Shown here: piece by piece, positions 53,068 through 61,526 of the stretch | Layout of the letters: every line of letters begins with the position of its first letter | Numbering within the stretch: the first letter of the stretch is position 1 | Assembly: GCA_963802275.1 (NCBI GenBank) | Contig: CAWDIB010000004.1 | Span: 744,001 to 808,000 of the forward strand | Direction of reading: 5' to 3' | DNA: 64,000 bases | From: CAZMZW01 sp963802275 | GTDB lineage: Bacteria > Chloroflexota > Anaerolineae > Anaerolineales > Anaerolineaceae | Notes under the pieces: model-generated | What the model was told of the DNA's origin: nothing | Database searches by the model: none | Seen by the model: the letters and a program-made list of their open reading frames with translations, nothing else | Position numbers and translations under genes: made by a program

Positions 53068-53853
53068 ATGATCACTTCAACTCAAAATCCACGCATCAAA
53101 ACCGCACGCGAACTGATCAACGAGCGCAAGGCGCGTGAGGAAAGCAACAGCCTGGCGGTGGAAGGGGTGCGCCTGGCAGAGGAAGCGCTGCTCAATGACT
53201 GGCCGGTGGAATATGCATTATGGAGCCAGCCGTTGGGTGAACGCGGACAAAAAATCATTAGTAATCTAATTAATAACCAAGTAACGGTGGATGAGATCCC
53301 GGCTGCCCTGATGGCACGCATTTCGGATACGGAAACCCCGCAGGGATTGCTTTTAGTTGTGCAGCGCAAGTCCATGCCGCTGCCACAGCAAGTAGATTTC
53401 CTGCTGGCATTGGATGGGGTGCGCGATCCTGGCAACCTAGGAACCATCCTGAGGAGCGCCTGCGCCTTCGGAAGCCAGGGGGTGATATTGCTGCCTGGAA
53501 GCACGGATGCCTTCTCTGCCAAGGTGCTGCGGGCGGGCATGGGCGCGCAATTCCGCCTGCCAGTGATTGAAATGAGCGTGGATGAATTCAGGAAGACCTG
53601 CAAGGAGAAAACCCACCCGGCGCTGCAGATCCTCCTGGCGGACATGCAGGCAGACAAGCCTTGCTGGTCAGTCAACCTGCGCCAGCCGCTGGCACTGGTC
53701 ATCGGCGGGGAAGCGGCCGGCGCCACCCAGGCGTTGTACAGCATCGCCGACGGGAAGCTGCTCATCCCCATGCCGGCTGGTAGCGAATCGCTCAATGCGG
53801 CAGTGGCAGCCAGCATCCTGGCTTATGAGATCATGCGGCAGAGGCAGACATGA
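53068..53853 (+). CDS. SpoU (TrmH) family RNA 2'-O-methyltransferase
   Basis: 261 residues: an N-terminal substrate-binding domain (ITSTQNPRIKTARELI, LAVEGVRLAEEAL) and a C-terminal SPOUT domain with LDGVRDPGNLGTILRSA, LPGSTDAFSAKVLRAGMGA, IGGEAAGATQAL and SESLNAAVAASILAYEI. It methylates a ribose 2'-OH in rRNA or tRNA; RlmB- and TrmH-like members cannot be told apart here. The final ATGA overlaps the start of the DUF711 gene by 4 bases, so the two are coupled. The start is ATG 53068 without a clear ribosome-binding site. Confidence 0.88.
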   Translation: MITSTQNPRIKTARELINERKAREESNSLAVEGVRLAEEALLNDWPVEYALWSQPLGERGQKIISNLINNQVTVDEIPAALMARISDTETPQGLLLVVQRKSMPLPQQVDFLLALDGVRDPGNLGTILRSACAFGSQGVILLPGSTDAFSAKVLRAGMGAQFRLPVIEMSVDEFRKTCKEKTHPALQILLADMQADKPCWSVNLRQPLALVIGGEAAGATQALYSIADGKLLIPMPAGSESLNAAVAASILAYEIMRQRQT

Positions 53854-55070
53854 AGATACGGTCGATCACCTGTTTTTACAACCCGGTCAGCAGGGATGCA
53901 ACACGCGACCTGCAGCGGCTGAGCGAGCTGGTGCGCGAGGCACGCGAGACCTTCCCGACCATCGACTGCGAGTTGCAAACAGCGCGGCTGGCAACCACAC
54001 CCTTCATGGGCTTCTTTCCACGCCAGGAGCCCGGTCTGGGCATTGAGCTGGCCAAACAATTCGACGCCCAGGTGAAAGAGCTGGGGTTTGATTACCTTTC
54101 ATTGGGACCGGCGCCCATCGAAGAACCAGGCACCTTTCAGTTGATCCCGCGCATCCTGGCGGCAGCAGAAAACAGCTTTCTGAGTGCAATGATTGCGGAC
54201 AAGGAACATGGCATCTCATTGCCGGCGGTGCAGGAGGCGGCACGCACGATCCACAAGATCGCCAGGGACAGCACCGACGGGTTCATCAACCTGCGTTTTG
54301 CGGCGCTGGCCAACACGGCGCCGTTTACGCCCTTCTTCCCGGGAGCGTATTCCGAAGGAAACGGGACGGCTTTTGCCTTTGCCATGCAGACCGCCGGCGA
54401 CATCCAGGAGGTCTTCACCCAGGCACAAAGCCTGGAGGATGCCAGGGCAACATTGCTGGAACGGCTGGAACGCTGGGCGGAACGCATCGAACCGGTGGCA
54501 CGCGGGTTGGCCAAAAAATACAAGGCGGAGTTCAAGGGATTTGACTTTTCCTCGGCACCCTTCCCTGACGAGCACACCTCAGCAGGCAAAGCCATGGAAG
54601 TGTTGGGGGTGGCAAAACTGGGATTTGCCGGATCGCTGGCGGCGGCGGCTTTCCTGGCGGACTGCCTGCAGGCAGGCAAATGGAAGAAGTCCGGCTTCAA
54701 CGGGGTGATGCTGCCAGTGCTGGAGGACAGCCATCTGGCTCAATGCAGCGCGGAAGGGACCATGGGCGTGTATGATTTCCTGCTGTACTCGGCAGTATGC
54801 GGAACGGGGCTGGACACAGTGCCACTGCCGGGTGAGATCACACCTGAGGAGCTGGAAGGTTTGCTGCTGGATATGGCCGCGCTGGCGTTGCGGTTGGACA
54901 AGCCGCTGACGGCACGGTTGATGCCCATCCCGGGTAAGCGCGTGGGACAGCGCACGGAATTCAAGTTTGATTACTTCGCCAACGGGCGAGTGCTGGATTA
55001 CAAGAGCGGGGCATTGAAGGGGCTACTGAGAAGCGAAGAGTATTTGATGTTGTCAGCCAGGAATAGCTGA
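53850..55070 (+). CDS. DUF711 (UPF0210) family protein
   Basis: 406 residues spanning the DUF711 fold: IRSITCFYNPVSRD, FSSAPFPDEHTSAGKAMEVL, GSLAAAAFLADCL, SGFNGVMLPVLEDSHLAQ, YSAVCGTGLDTVPLPG and ARLMPIPGKRVGQRTEF. The family is thought to bind phosphate or nucleotide ligands but has no settled function. Translation is coupled to the SpoU methyltransferase by an ATGA overlap, so the two may serve one process. Strong family conservation. Confidence 0.85.
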   Translation: MKIRSITCFYNPVSRDATRDLQRLSELVREARETFPTIDCELQTARLATTPFMGFFPRQEPGLGIELAKQFDAQVKELGFDYLSLGPAPIEEPGTFQLIPRILAAAENSFLSAMIADKEHGISLPAVQEAARTIHKIARDSTDGFINLRFAALANTAPFTPFFPGAYSEGNGTAFAFAMQTAGDIQEVFTQAQSLEDARATLLERLERWAERIEPVARGLAKKYKAEFKGFDFSSAPFPDEHTSAGKAMEVLGVAKLGFAGSLAAAAFLADCLQAGKWKKSGFNGVMLPVLEDSHLAQCSAEGTMGVYDFLLYSAVCGTGLDTVPLPGEITPEELEGLLLDMAALALRLDKPLTARLMPIPGKRVGQRTEFKFDYFANGRVLDYKSGALKGLLRSEEYLMLSARNS

Positions 55071-55268
55071 TCTACGAAGAATAGATCGCTTCGTCACTGC
55101 GTTCCTCGCGAATGTATCAAAGAGACAATATGATATTATGTCACCCAAATATCCTCAAGAGGATTCTCCGGGATGGGTGACCAAATGAGGTTATTGATTT
55201 GGAGATATAGCCAATATATAATGATTAGGAAATACTTTTGCAACCCAAAATAATAACGAGGAATCAAC

Positions 55269-55475
55269 ATGACATTCACAGATCCTGATTGCAAATATCC
55301 AAACATCAAAGTCCAGGTCATTGGTAAAACCGAAGCGGATGCAATCCTTGAAATTTCGATGGCATTACGGGAAGCCGGGGTGAGTGAAGACGAAATCTAT
55401 CAGTTTACAACAGAAGCGCGAAGCGGATTACATGCCTTTGCGAGGGTCGCCATGGACTGGGTTTCGGTTTACTGA
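55269..55475 (+). CDS. small unidentified protein
   Basis: 68 residues: MTFTDPDCKYPNIKVQVIGK and TEADAILEISMALREAGVSE, followed by a DEIYQFTTEARSGLH segment and an aromatic end. GAGG lies 8 bases before the ATG, supporting a real gene. The pattern (beta strand, helix, DEIYQF) suggests a compact alpha/beta fold. No family is recognised. Confidence 0.6.
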   Translation: MTFTDPDCKYPNIKVQVIGKTEADAILEISMALREAGVSEDEIYQFTTEARSGLHAFARVAMDWVSVY

Positions 55476-55821
55476 GGTTATAGGTTCTCTTTAAAAAGCA
55501 GGGGTTACCAAGATTCATATATAGATGATTTTTATCACCCAGTGATGGGCGGCTTATAAAAAGAGATCGCTTCGTCGCTGCGTTCCTCAAGAATACAGGT
55601 AGCTAGCGGGTGGTGGTGCAGGAGATACAGGTAAAAGTGGAATAGAGGAACCCCACCCCACCCCACCTCCCCTTTCCATGTGTACTGACTGGGGAGATCA
55701 TTTTTTGGGACGCGCATGGGAGGTCGCCACGTCAGCCTACGGCTACCTCGCGATGACAATAGACCACCGACGAGACGTCGGTGGTATCCTAGAGGGAATT
55801 TTGCACGAAGAGTGAATGCAA
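55476..55821. other. gap with repeats
   Basis: GATCGCTTCG copy at 55563-55594, a CCCCACCTCCCC repeat (about 55655-55675) and a CGACGAGACGTCGGTGG hairpin (about 55768-55785). A related GATCGCTTCG copy sits just upstream at 55083-55113. No gene. Confidence 0.6.
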
Positions 55822-56656
55822 TCAAACCATCCAACGGATATCCCGGATTCCTTTGAACCGCTTTTGCATGGTTTGGATGGCCTGCGGGTTAACATCCACC
55901 AGGATGAAATTGCGGCCCAGTTCCAGGCAGGCGGCGCCGGTTGTGCCACTGCCGGCAAAGAAATCCAGCACCAAATCGCCGGTATTGGAAGATGCCTGGA
56001 TGATGCGGCGGATGACGCCCAGCGGTTTTTGGGTGGGATAACCGGTCTTTTCCCTCGAATTTGTACCCACGATGGTATGCCACCAGGTGTCAGTGGGCAA
56101 TTTACCGCGTTTGGCTTTCTCTTCCCCCACCAGGCCGGGCGCCATGTACGGGATGCGTTCGATCTCCTCGTAATTGAAAATGTAATTGGTTGGATCTTTG
56201 GCATACCAGAGGATGTTATCGTGCTTGGGCGGCCATTTTTTGCGGGTGCGGGCGCCATAGTCATAAGCCCAGATAATCTCGTTGAGAAAACACTTGCGGC
56301 CAAAGATGCTGTCCAACAGAATCTTGCAGTAATGCACTTCGCGGTAATCAATATGAAAATACAGGCTGCCGTGAGGCTTGAGCACGCGATGGGCTTCCAT
56401 CAGAGCGTGGTTCCAGGAAAGCCAGGTAATCATCGAACTTATCCCGATAACCCTGATTGCCCACTCGTAAAGTTTTATATCGTCTGCCCTTAAAGCCGGT
56501 GCGGTCTCCATTTTCAGATGAGATTGTTTTCAATTGCTGGCGGAACTGATGCTTGCCAGTATTAAAGGGCGGGTCAATATAGACCAAGTCAACGGAATCG
56601 GGATCCAGTTTTTGTAATATCGACAAATTATCAGCAAAATAGATTCTATTTTCCAT
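55822..56656 (-). pseudogene. beta-class DNA methyltransferase (orphan), one extra base
   Basis: Two frames make a 277-residue DNA methylase when one base is removed near 56410: ...DKFDDYLAFLEP then ALMEAHRVLKPHGS. Motif IV LVYIDPPFNTGKHQFR comes first and motif I DFFAGSGTTGAACLELGR last, the order of beta-class N4-cytosine/N6-adenine enzymes; DPPF favours adenine. GYPTQKPLGVIRRII is the usual motif before motif I. No restriction enzyme or specificity subunit is beside it, so it is an orphan methylase. Recognition sequence cannot be read. Confidence 0.78.
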
Positions 56657-56688
56657 TATTGCGTAAACTCAAGAATGATTTTAAACCA

Positions 56689-56713
56689 AACAGCGCACCT
56701 TGCGAGTGCGCTG
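56689..56713 (-). terminator. terminator hairpin after the TP-linker lipoprotein gene
   Basis: CAGCGCAC, loop CTTGCGA, GTGCGCTG; on the minus strand it follows the lipoprotein stop (56737) and is followed by TTTGGTTTT. Confidence 0.65.
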
Positions 56714-56736
56714 TATCATGACCTTAGAAATACATT

Positions 56737-57738
56737 TTATGGTGTGGTCGGATTCTTCCAGTAAGCCAGGTCATCCACGCGGACGGTGAAGTTCTTGGTG
56801 ACGCGCGAGCCGAGGAACACACCGATGAATCCCTGCGGGTAGGTGGCGTCCTTCACCTCGCCGACCGCGACGCCATTGATGAACATGACCAGGCGGTCAT
56901 TGATGGTCATGATGCCGATGCGGTTGGTCTGGTTGGCGCCGGCGCGGATCTCGGCGCTGGGCGTCCAGGGGAGAAGGGAAACGACCGTACCGTTGGGTCC
57001 CGATTTGAGGTCCACCTTGCGAATCAGAAAACGCCCGTCACAGGTGATGCCGAACTGGTAACCCTGGTCGGCGGGTACCTTGCTGACCATGCGGAAAATC
57101 AACCCGAAGTGGTCATTGGGGTCGCACTGACCCGGGGTGAACATGGCTTCCACGTAATTGTTGCCCAGGCTGTCGGTGGGCGCCAGACGCCAGGCATCCA
57201 TGGAGCTTTTGGCGGTAAGTGACATTGTGCCATTATAGATGGAGACGGAGGCATATTCATCCGTGTCCACTGCCCAGCCCTTGTTTTCATCGAAGGTGTC
57301 CTTCCAGACTGCTTTGCCCAGATAGACAGCCGGATCGGTGGAGACGACGGTCGGAACCGGCGTCAGGGTCGGCACGGGCGGCGGAGTCTGGGTGGGGATG
57401 GGGGTGAAAGTGGGTTCAGTCGTCGGAATTTCTGTCGGCACCAGAGTTGGCGTTCAGGTGGGCGGCAAAACCGTCGCTGTTTCGGTGATGTCCTTGGGGA
57501 ACGAAGGCAGGGTGGCGGTTGACTGTTCGACGCCGGGGGTTTCCATGGCCCGTGCTTCTTCGGTGGCAGCCACAGATGTGCCTTCGGCAGGCGCCTGGGT
57601 GACCATCTGGGTCACCAGTTGAACCACACGGGTCTGGACGTATGCCTCGCGCAACTGCCCCAACTGGGGGATCTGGTCGCAACCAGCCAGCAGGGCGGTC
57701 AATAACAGCAATGATGTCAATAAAAATAATTTCTTCAT
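56737..57738 (-). pseudogene. lipoprotein with LamG-like domain, in-frame TGA
   Basis: Starts at ATG 57738 with MKKLFLLTSLLLLTALLAGC (lipobox LLAGC) and runs through an ATEEARAMETPG linker; a TGA at 57454-57456 then interrupts the Thr/Pro stretch LPPT-stop-TPTLVPTEIPTTEP. The frame is otherwise continuous for 333 codons. The C-terminal domain (GKAVWKDTFDENKGWAVD, YVEAMFTPGQCDPNDHFGLI, TNRIGIMTINDRLVMFING) is a concanavalin/LamG-like sandwich of the DUF1080 type that binds sugars. A single substitution or read error would explain the stop; as written, only a 94-residue stub is made. Confidence 0.68.
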
Positions 57739-57778
57739 AATGAATACCATCTCCTTGTCATACTCTGTAATTGTAGTC

Positions 57779-58264
57779 CTATTTTTTATAGCCGATTTTG
57801 CGCAGGAAGTCCGTGCGCCACTTGATATCTTCCTCACCTTCCGTGCCATGCGGTGATTCGCCATCCACCACGCCCAGGATGGCACGACCCTTGCCCGAAT
57901 CGGCCACCAGCACCGTGGCGGGATTGGCTGTGGCGCAGTAAATGGAACAAACCTCGGGGCAGGCCTTGACCGCGTTAAGCACATTGAGCGGGAAAAATCC
58001 TTCCGCCAGGAAGATGATGAAGCTGTGACCCGCGCCAATGGATAGCACATTGTCTTTAGCCAGTTTGATCATGGCTTCATCCGTGCCTGACCAGCGCACC
58101 AGGCACTTGCCGGATGCCTCGCAAAAAGCCAGCCCGAACTTAATGCCCGGGACGGCCGACACCAGGGCTTCATGCAAGTCTTCAACGGTCTTGATGAAAT
58201 GGGATTGACCGAGGATGAAATTGACATTTTCGGGTTTTTGTATGGCGATCGATTTGATATCCAT
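57779..58264 (-). CDS. adenosine-specific kinase-family protein
   Basis: 161 residues with the full conserved pattern of the Adenosine_kin family: MDIKSIAIQKPENVNFILGQ, GIKFGLAFCEASGKCLVRWSG-type segment (seen as FGLAFCEASGKCLVRW), GFFPLNVLNAVKACPEVCSI, YCATANPATVLVADSGKGR and GVVDGESPHGTEGEEDIKWR. Crystal structures of archaeal members gave the name; the physiological reaction is not settled. GGAG lies 8 bases before the ATG. No adenosine-metabolism neighbour. Confidence 0.85.
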   Translation of the reverse strand: MDIKSIAIQKPENVNFILGQSHFIKTVEDLHEALVSAVPGIKFGLAFCEASGKCLVRWSGTDEAMIKLAKDNVLSIGAGHSFIIFLAEGFFPLNVLNAVKACPEVCSIYCATANPATVLVADSGKGRAILGVVDGESPHGTEGEEDIKWRTDFLRKIGYKK

Positions 58265-58350
58265 CTATCACTCTCCAATTCGTCTCATGATTATTGTACA
58301 TGATATACAAAACAAGTCCGCACAGCAAGGGAAATTTTCCCTACAGCTTT

Positions 58351-59343
58351 ATGAATCCGTTCAGTAGGAGCTTAAGGTACAATAAGTCACCTTATTCTTC
58401 TGGAACACCTTTGTTTGAAATCCTTTTTCTTGGAACATCCGCCTCAGCACCCTCGGTCCACCGCGGACTGCCCGCCCAGGTGGTAAAACACGATGAACAC
58501 CGCTTCCTGGTGGATTGCGGGGAGGGAACGCAGCGGCAGATCCTGCAATCAGGGCTGGGTTTTAAAAAACTTAACCGCCTGCTGATCACCCACAGCCACC
58601 TCGATCACATCCTGGGCATCGGTGGGTTGGTATCCACCTACCTGCGCTGGGAAGCCATCAGCGACCTGGAAATCTATGCCGGGGCATCGGCACTGGAACG
58701 CATCCACGACCTGCTCTTCCGCGTGGTCATCCGCGGCGCACAGGCACCTTTCCCCATCCGCATGATACCCATCCAAGCGGGCGTGATCATAGAAGAGAAT
58801 GACTTCTCCATCAGCGCTTTCCCAGTCAGCCACCGCGGCCCGGACTGCTTTGGATTTTGCTTTGAAGAAAAAGGACGGCGCCCCTTCCTGGCAGACAAAG
58901 CGGAAGCGCTGAACATCCCGCAAGGACCCTGGCGGCGCAACCTGGCCAACGGTGTGGAGGCGGAATTACCGGATGGCCGCAAGATCAGCGCGGAGATGGT
59001 GTTGGGGGATTACCAGGCCGGGACGAAGTTCGTGCTGGTCGGCGATGCGGGTGAAATTGAATCTCTAATTCCCATCTGCAAGGATGCCGATGGACTGGTG
59101 ATAGAAGGCACGTACCTGGAAGAAGAAAAAGAGATGGCTAAACAGTTCGCCCACCTCACCGTTAGCCAAGCCGCCCGGCTGGCGGTCGAGGCGAACGTGA
59201 AAAAATTGATCCTCACCCACGTATCGCGCCGCTATCGCGACAAGGATATTGAAAAGGAAGCTCACAGCGTTTTTGCCAATACTGAGATTGCGCGCGATTT
59301 TGACCTTTTTCAAATTAAACACAGCCAGGCAGAGGGAAATTAA
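58351..59343 (+). CDS. rnz: ribonuclease Z
   Basis: About 330 residues of the tRNase Z group of metallo-beta-lactamases: FEILFLGTSASAPS, the metal motif LLITHSHLDHILGIGGLVST, a central FPVSHRGPDCFGFCFEEK (His ligand), LVGDAGEIESL and KLILTHVSRRYRDKD (C-terminal His motif). It cleaves the 3' trailer from tRNA precursors lacking encoded CCA, as seen in the tRNA-Val here. The start is uncertain: the frame opens at 58294, an in-frame ATG is at 58351, and the conserved domain begins only near 58414; none has a convincing ribosome-binding site. Confidence 0.88.
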   Translation: MNPFSRSLRYNKSPYSSGTPLFEILFLGTSASAPSVHRGLPAQVVKHDEHRFLVDCGEGTQRQILQSGLGFKKLNRLLITHSHLDHILGIGGLVSTYLRWEAISDLEIYAGASALERIHDLLFRVVIRGAQAPFPIRMIPIQAGVIIEENDFSISAFPVSHRGPDCFGFCFEEKGRRPFLADKAEALNIPQGPWRRNLANGVEAELPDGRKISAEMVLGDYQAGTKFVLVGDAGEIESLIPICKDADGLVIEGTYLEEEKEMAKQFAHLTVSQAARLAVEANVKKLILTHVSRRYRDKDIEKEAHSVFANTEIARDFDLFQIKHSQAEGN

Positions 59344-59347
59344 AACA

Positions 59348-59929
59348 TCAAGCGCCACCATTAAAGCGATGGTGTGAATCCCAATATTTCTTAATAGGGA
59401 TGACCAGCAAAAGAAAAACCGAATAGGCGATCATACTAAAAGACCTCGAATTTTTTACCAAAAAGAGCACCATCAAACCCAGCCCGGCGGAGGCGCTTAA
59501 ATCAAAATGATGTGTCAAGAGGTAGACCAGGGTAAAGGTGAGCAACCCGATGATGGTTTCCTGCCAAAAAAGGATGCTCATCGTTCCCAGCGAAGCTGCC
59601 ATCCCCTGGCCGCCGCGGAACTCAGCAAAAACGGGGAAATCGTGCCCCGCCACCACCACCACGCCGGACAACATCTGCCAGACCAGGTTGAATCCAAAAG
59701 ATTTGGCTATTTATACAACCATTGCGCCTTTGATAAAATCCACAAAACCCACAATCAATCCTGCCCGCCAACCGAATACATGCTGGGTATTGCGCGCACC
59801 CATGTTGCCATCCCCAAGGCGGCGAATATCCAAATGTGCAATGGCACGGGAGACAAGCAATGCCGTGGGGAGAGAGCCAATCAGGTAAGCCAGCAGGAGA
59901 AAAATGAGGGAATAGACTGCATGAAACAT
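59348..59929 (-). pseudogene. plsY: glycerol-3-phosphate acyltransferase PlsY with in-frame TAA
   Basis: From ATG 59929 (GAGG 8 bases upstream) the frame reads IFLLLAYLIGSLPTALLVSR and RRLGDGNMGARNT, motifs 1 and 2 of PlsY, then meets TAA at 59711-59713 and continues in the same frame with MLSGVVVVAGHDFPVFAEFRGGQGMAASLG, containing motif 3 (GHDFPVF...GGQG). No frame change is needed, only replacement of the stop (probably a Tyr codon), giving 193 residues, normal for PlsY. PlsY transfers acyl groups from acyl-phosphate to glycerol 3-phosphate in the membrane, the first step of phospholipid synthesis; loss would need another copy. A base error is likely. Confidence 0.8.
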
Positions 59930-60014
59930 TCTCACACCTCGATAACAATTAACACTTTCAATCCTGTTTTGATTTAGAAGGATGTGAAAAAGGTGATTGA
60001 ATCGTCATGATCAT

Positions 60015-60043
60015 TTGACACAATCAGATGAGTATGATATAAA
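60015..60043 (+). promoter_or_regulatory. promoter of metK
   Basis: TTGACA (60015-60020), a 17-base spacer and TATAAA (60038-60043), just upstream of the riboswitch. Confidence 0.8.
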
Positions 60044-60075
60044 AGCGCAGTTCCAAAAGAACAGCCCTAACGGGA

Positions 60076-60188
60076 CTCTTATCCAGAGAGGCGGAGGGAC
60101 CGGCCCTGTGAAGCCTCGACAACCCGGCAAGCGGAAACGATTGCCAGGGTGCCAAATCCGGCAGAGTACGATACTGGAAGATGAGAGG
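60076..60188 (+). ncRNA. SAM-I (S-box) riboswitch
   Basis: CTCTTATC (60076-60083) pairs with GATGAGAG near 60180-60187 as P1, and the conserved core AGAGAGGCGGAGGGA, GGCCCTGTGAAGCCTCGACAACC-type joining sequence (seen as GGCCCTGTGAAGCC and CGACAACC) and GGTGCCAAATCC are present. It binds S-adenosylmethionine and controls the synthetase gene that makes it. Confidence 0.95.
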
Positions 60189-60207
60189 AAACGCATTCCC
60201 AGACTTT

Positions 60208-60240
60208 GCGATTGCCCCTCAAATCCGGAGGGGCAATTTC
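60208..60240 (+). terminator. riboswitch-controlled terminator
   Basis: GATTGCCCCTC, loop AAATCCG, GAGGGGCAAT, then TTCATTT. It follows the SAM-I aptamer, fitting transcriptional control, and ends about 24 bases before metK. Confidence 0.85.
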
Positions 60241-60263
60241 ATTTCTATCGGAGGTAGTGTTAT

Positions 60264-61472
60264 ATGGATACATTCATGGAGTCGGAAAAATACCTGTTTA
60301 CCTCGGAATCGGTGACCGAGGGACATCCGGACAAATTGTGCGACCAGGTGAGCGATGCGGTGCTGGACGCATGCCTTGAGCAAGACCCGCGCTCCCGGGT
60401 GGCCTGTGAAAGCGCCACCAAGACCGGGTTCGTGATGCTGCTGGGCGAGGTCACCACCAATGCCGTCATCAATTATGATGACCTGGTGCGCGGAGTGGTG
60501 CTGGGGATCGGATATGACCACACCGACAAGGGCTTTGATGGCCACACCTGCGCAGTCCTTTCGGCACTTTCCAAGCAATCTACGGATATTGCCCTGGGCG
60601 TGGACAAGGCAGGAGAGGTCAAGAACGGTGAGATGACGGATGCCGAAGTGGAAGCCATCGGCGCCGGCGACCAGGGAATGATGTTCGGTTACGCCTGCAA
60701 TGAAACCAAGACGCTGATGCCCATGCCCATTTACCTGGCGCACAACCTGACGCGGCGGCTGAGCGTGGTGCGCAAGGACGGCAGCAAGCCATGGCTGCGG
60801 CCGGATGGCAAGAGCCAGGTGACCGTGGAATACCACAAGGGCAGACCAGTGCGGGTGGATACGGTGGTGGTCAGCACCCAACATAGTCCGGAGATCAGCC
60901 AGGCACAGATCAAGGAGGAGGTCATTGAAGATGTCATCCGCCCGGTCATTCCGGCGGAAATGCTGGATGAAAAGACACGCTTTCTGGTCAACCCGACCGG
61001 ACGGTTTGTCATCGGAGGCCCGATGGGTGATTCCGGGGTGACCGGACGCAAGATCATTGTGGATACCTACGGCGGCATGGGCCGGCACGGCGGCGGCTGC
61101 TTCAGCGGCAAGGACCCGACGAAAGTGGACCGCTCAGCTGCGTATGCCTGCCGCTGGGTGGCCAAAAACATCGTGGCAGCCGGGCTGGCGAACCGGGTGG
61201 AAATCGAAGTAGCGTATGCCATCGGCATGGCGCGCCCGGTCAGCGTAAACGTGGAAACCTTTAACACCGGCAAGATCGCGGATACGAAAATTGCCCAACT
61301 GATCAGTGAACACTTTGACCTGCGCCCGGGCGCCATCATCCGCGACCTGGATCTGCGCCGACCGATCTTCCAGCAGGTGGCGGCTTATGGCCACTTTGGA
61401 AGGGATGACCTGGACCTGAGCTGGGAAAAGACCAATAAGGCAGCCGAATTAAGAGCAGCAGCTGGTTTATAA
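60264..61472 (+). CDS. metK: S-adenosylmethionine synthetase
   Basis: 402 residues. LFTSESVTEGHPDKLCDQVSD, CESATKTGFVMLLGE, IGAGDQGMMFGYA (ATP loop) and YGGMGRHGGGCFSGKDPTKVDRSAAY-type signature (seen as GGMGRHGGGCFSGKD) are all present. It makes SAM from methionine and ATP in the cytoplasm, the donor for the many methyltransferases here. GGAGG lies 8 bases before the ATG. Preceded by the SAM-I riboswitch, followed by a strong terminator. Confidence 0.98.
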   Translation: MDTFMESEKYLFTSESVTEGHPDKLCDQVSDAVLDACLEQDPRSRVACESATKTGFVMLLGEVTTNAVINYDDLVRGVVLGIGYDHTDKGFDGHTCAVLSALSKQSTDIALGVDKAGEVKNGEMTDAEVEAIGAGDQGMMFGYACNETKTLMPMPIYLAHNLTRRLSVVRKDGSKPWLRPDGKSQVTVEYHKGRPVRVDTVVVSTQHSPEISQAQIKEEVIEDVIRPVIPAEMLDEKTRFLVNPTGRFVIGGPMGDSGVTGRKIIVDTYGGMGRHGGGCFSGKDPTKVDRSAAYACRWVAKNIVAAGLANRVEIEVAYAIGMARPVSVNVETFNTGKIADTKIAQLISEHFDLRPGAIIRDLDLRRPIFQQVAAYGHFGRDDLDLSWEKTNKAAELRAAAGL

Positions 61473-61496
61473 ACAATAAAAACGATTTGGATGAAA

Positions 61497-61526
61497 GAGA
61501 GACTGGTTTTTCAGTCTCTCTTTTTT
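61497..61526 (+). terminator. Rho-independent terminator of metK
   Basis: GAGAGACTG, loop GTTTTTC, AGTCTCTC, then six T. It overlaps the end of ftsK on the other strand. Confidence 0.9.

Larger units (their letters stand above)
2380..55594. repeat. dispersed GATCGCTTCG...CTCGCGAA repeat family
   Basis: About 17 copies of a 30-40 base repeat, only in intergenic gaps, at about 2380, 2613, 4032, 4155, 6953, 7239, 11148, 11490, 26014, 27306, 27609, 27680, 34877, 35036, 52999, 55083 and 55563. The consensus is GAGATCGCTTCGTCGC, then TTCGCTCCTCGCGAAT. Related repeat types (GCCGGC-GGGGAC-GCCGGC; CTCTCCC/GGGAGAGG; TTCGCTGCGCTCAGAATGAC) cluster with it. The interval given spans the first to last copy and is not continuous. 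Confidence 0.75.

Noticed and set aside
57454..57456. Selenocysteine at the in-frame TGA
   Set aside because: It lies in a Thr/Pro linker with no selenoprotein family match and no visible SECIS hairpin after it.
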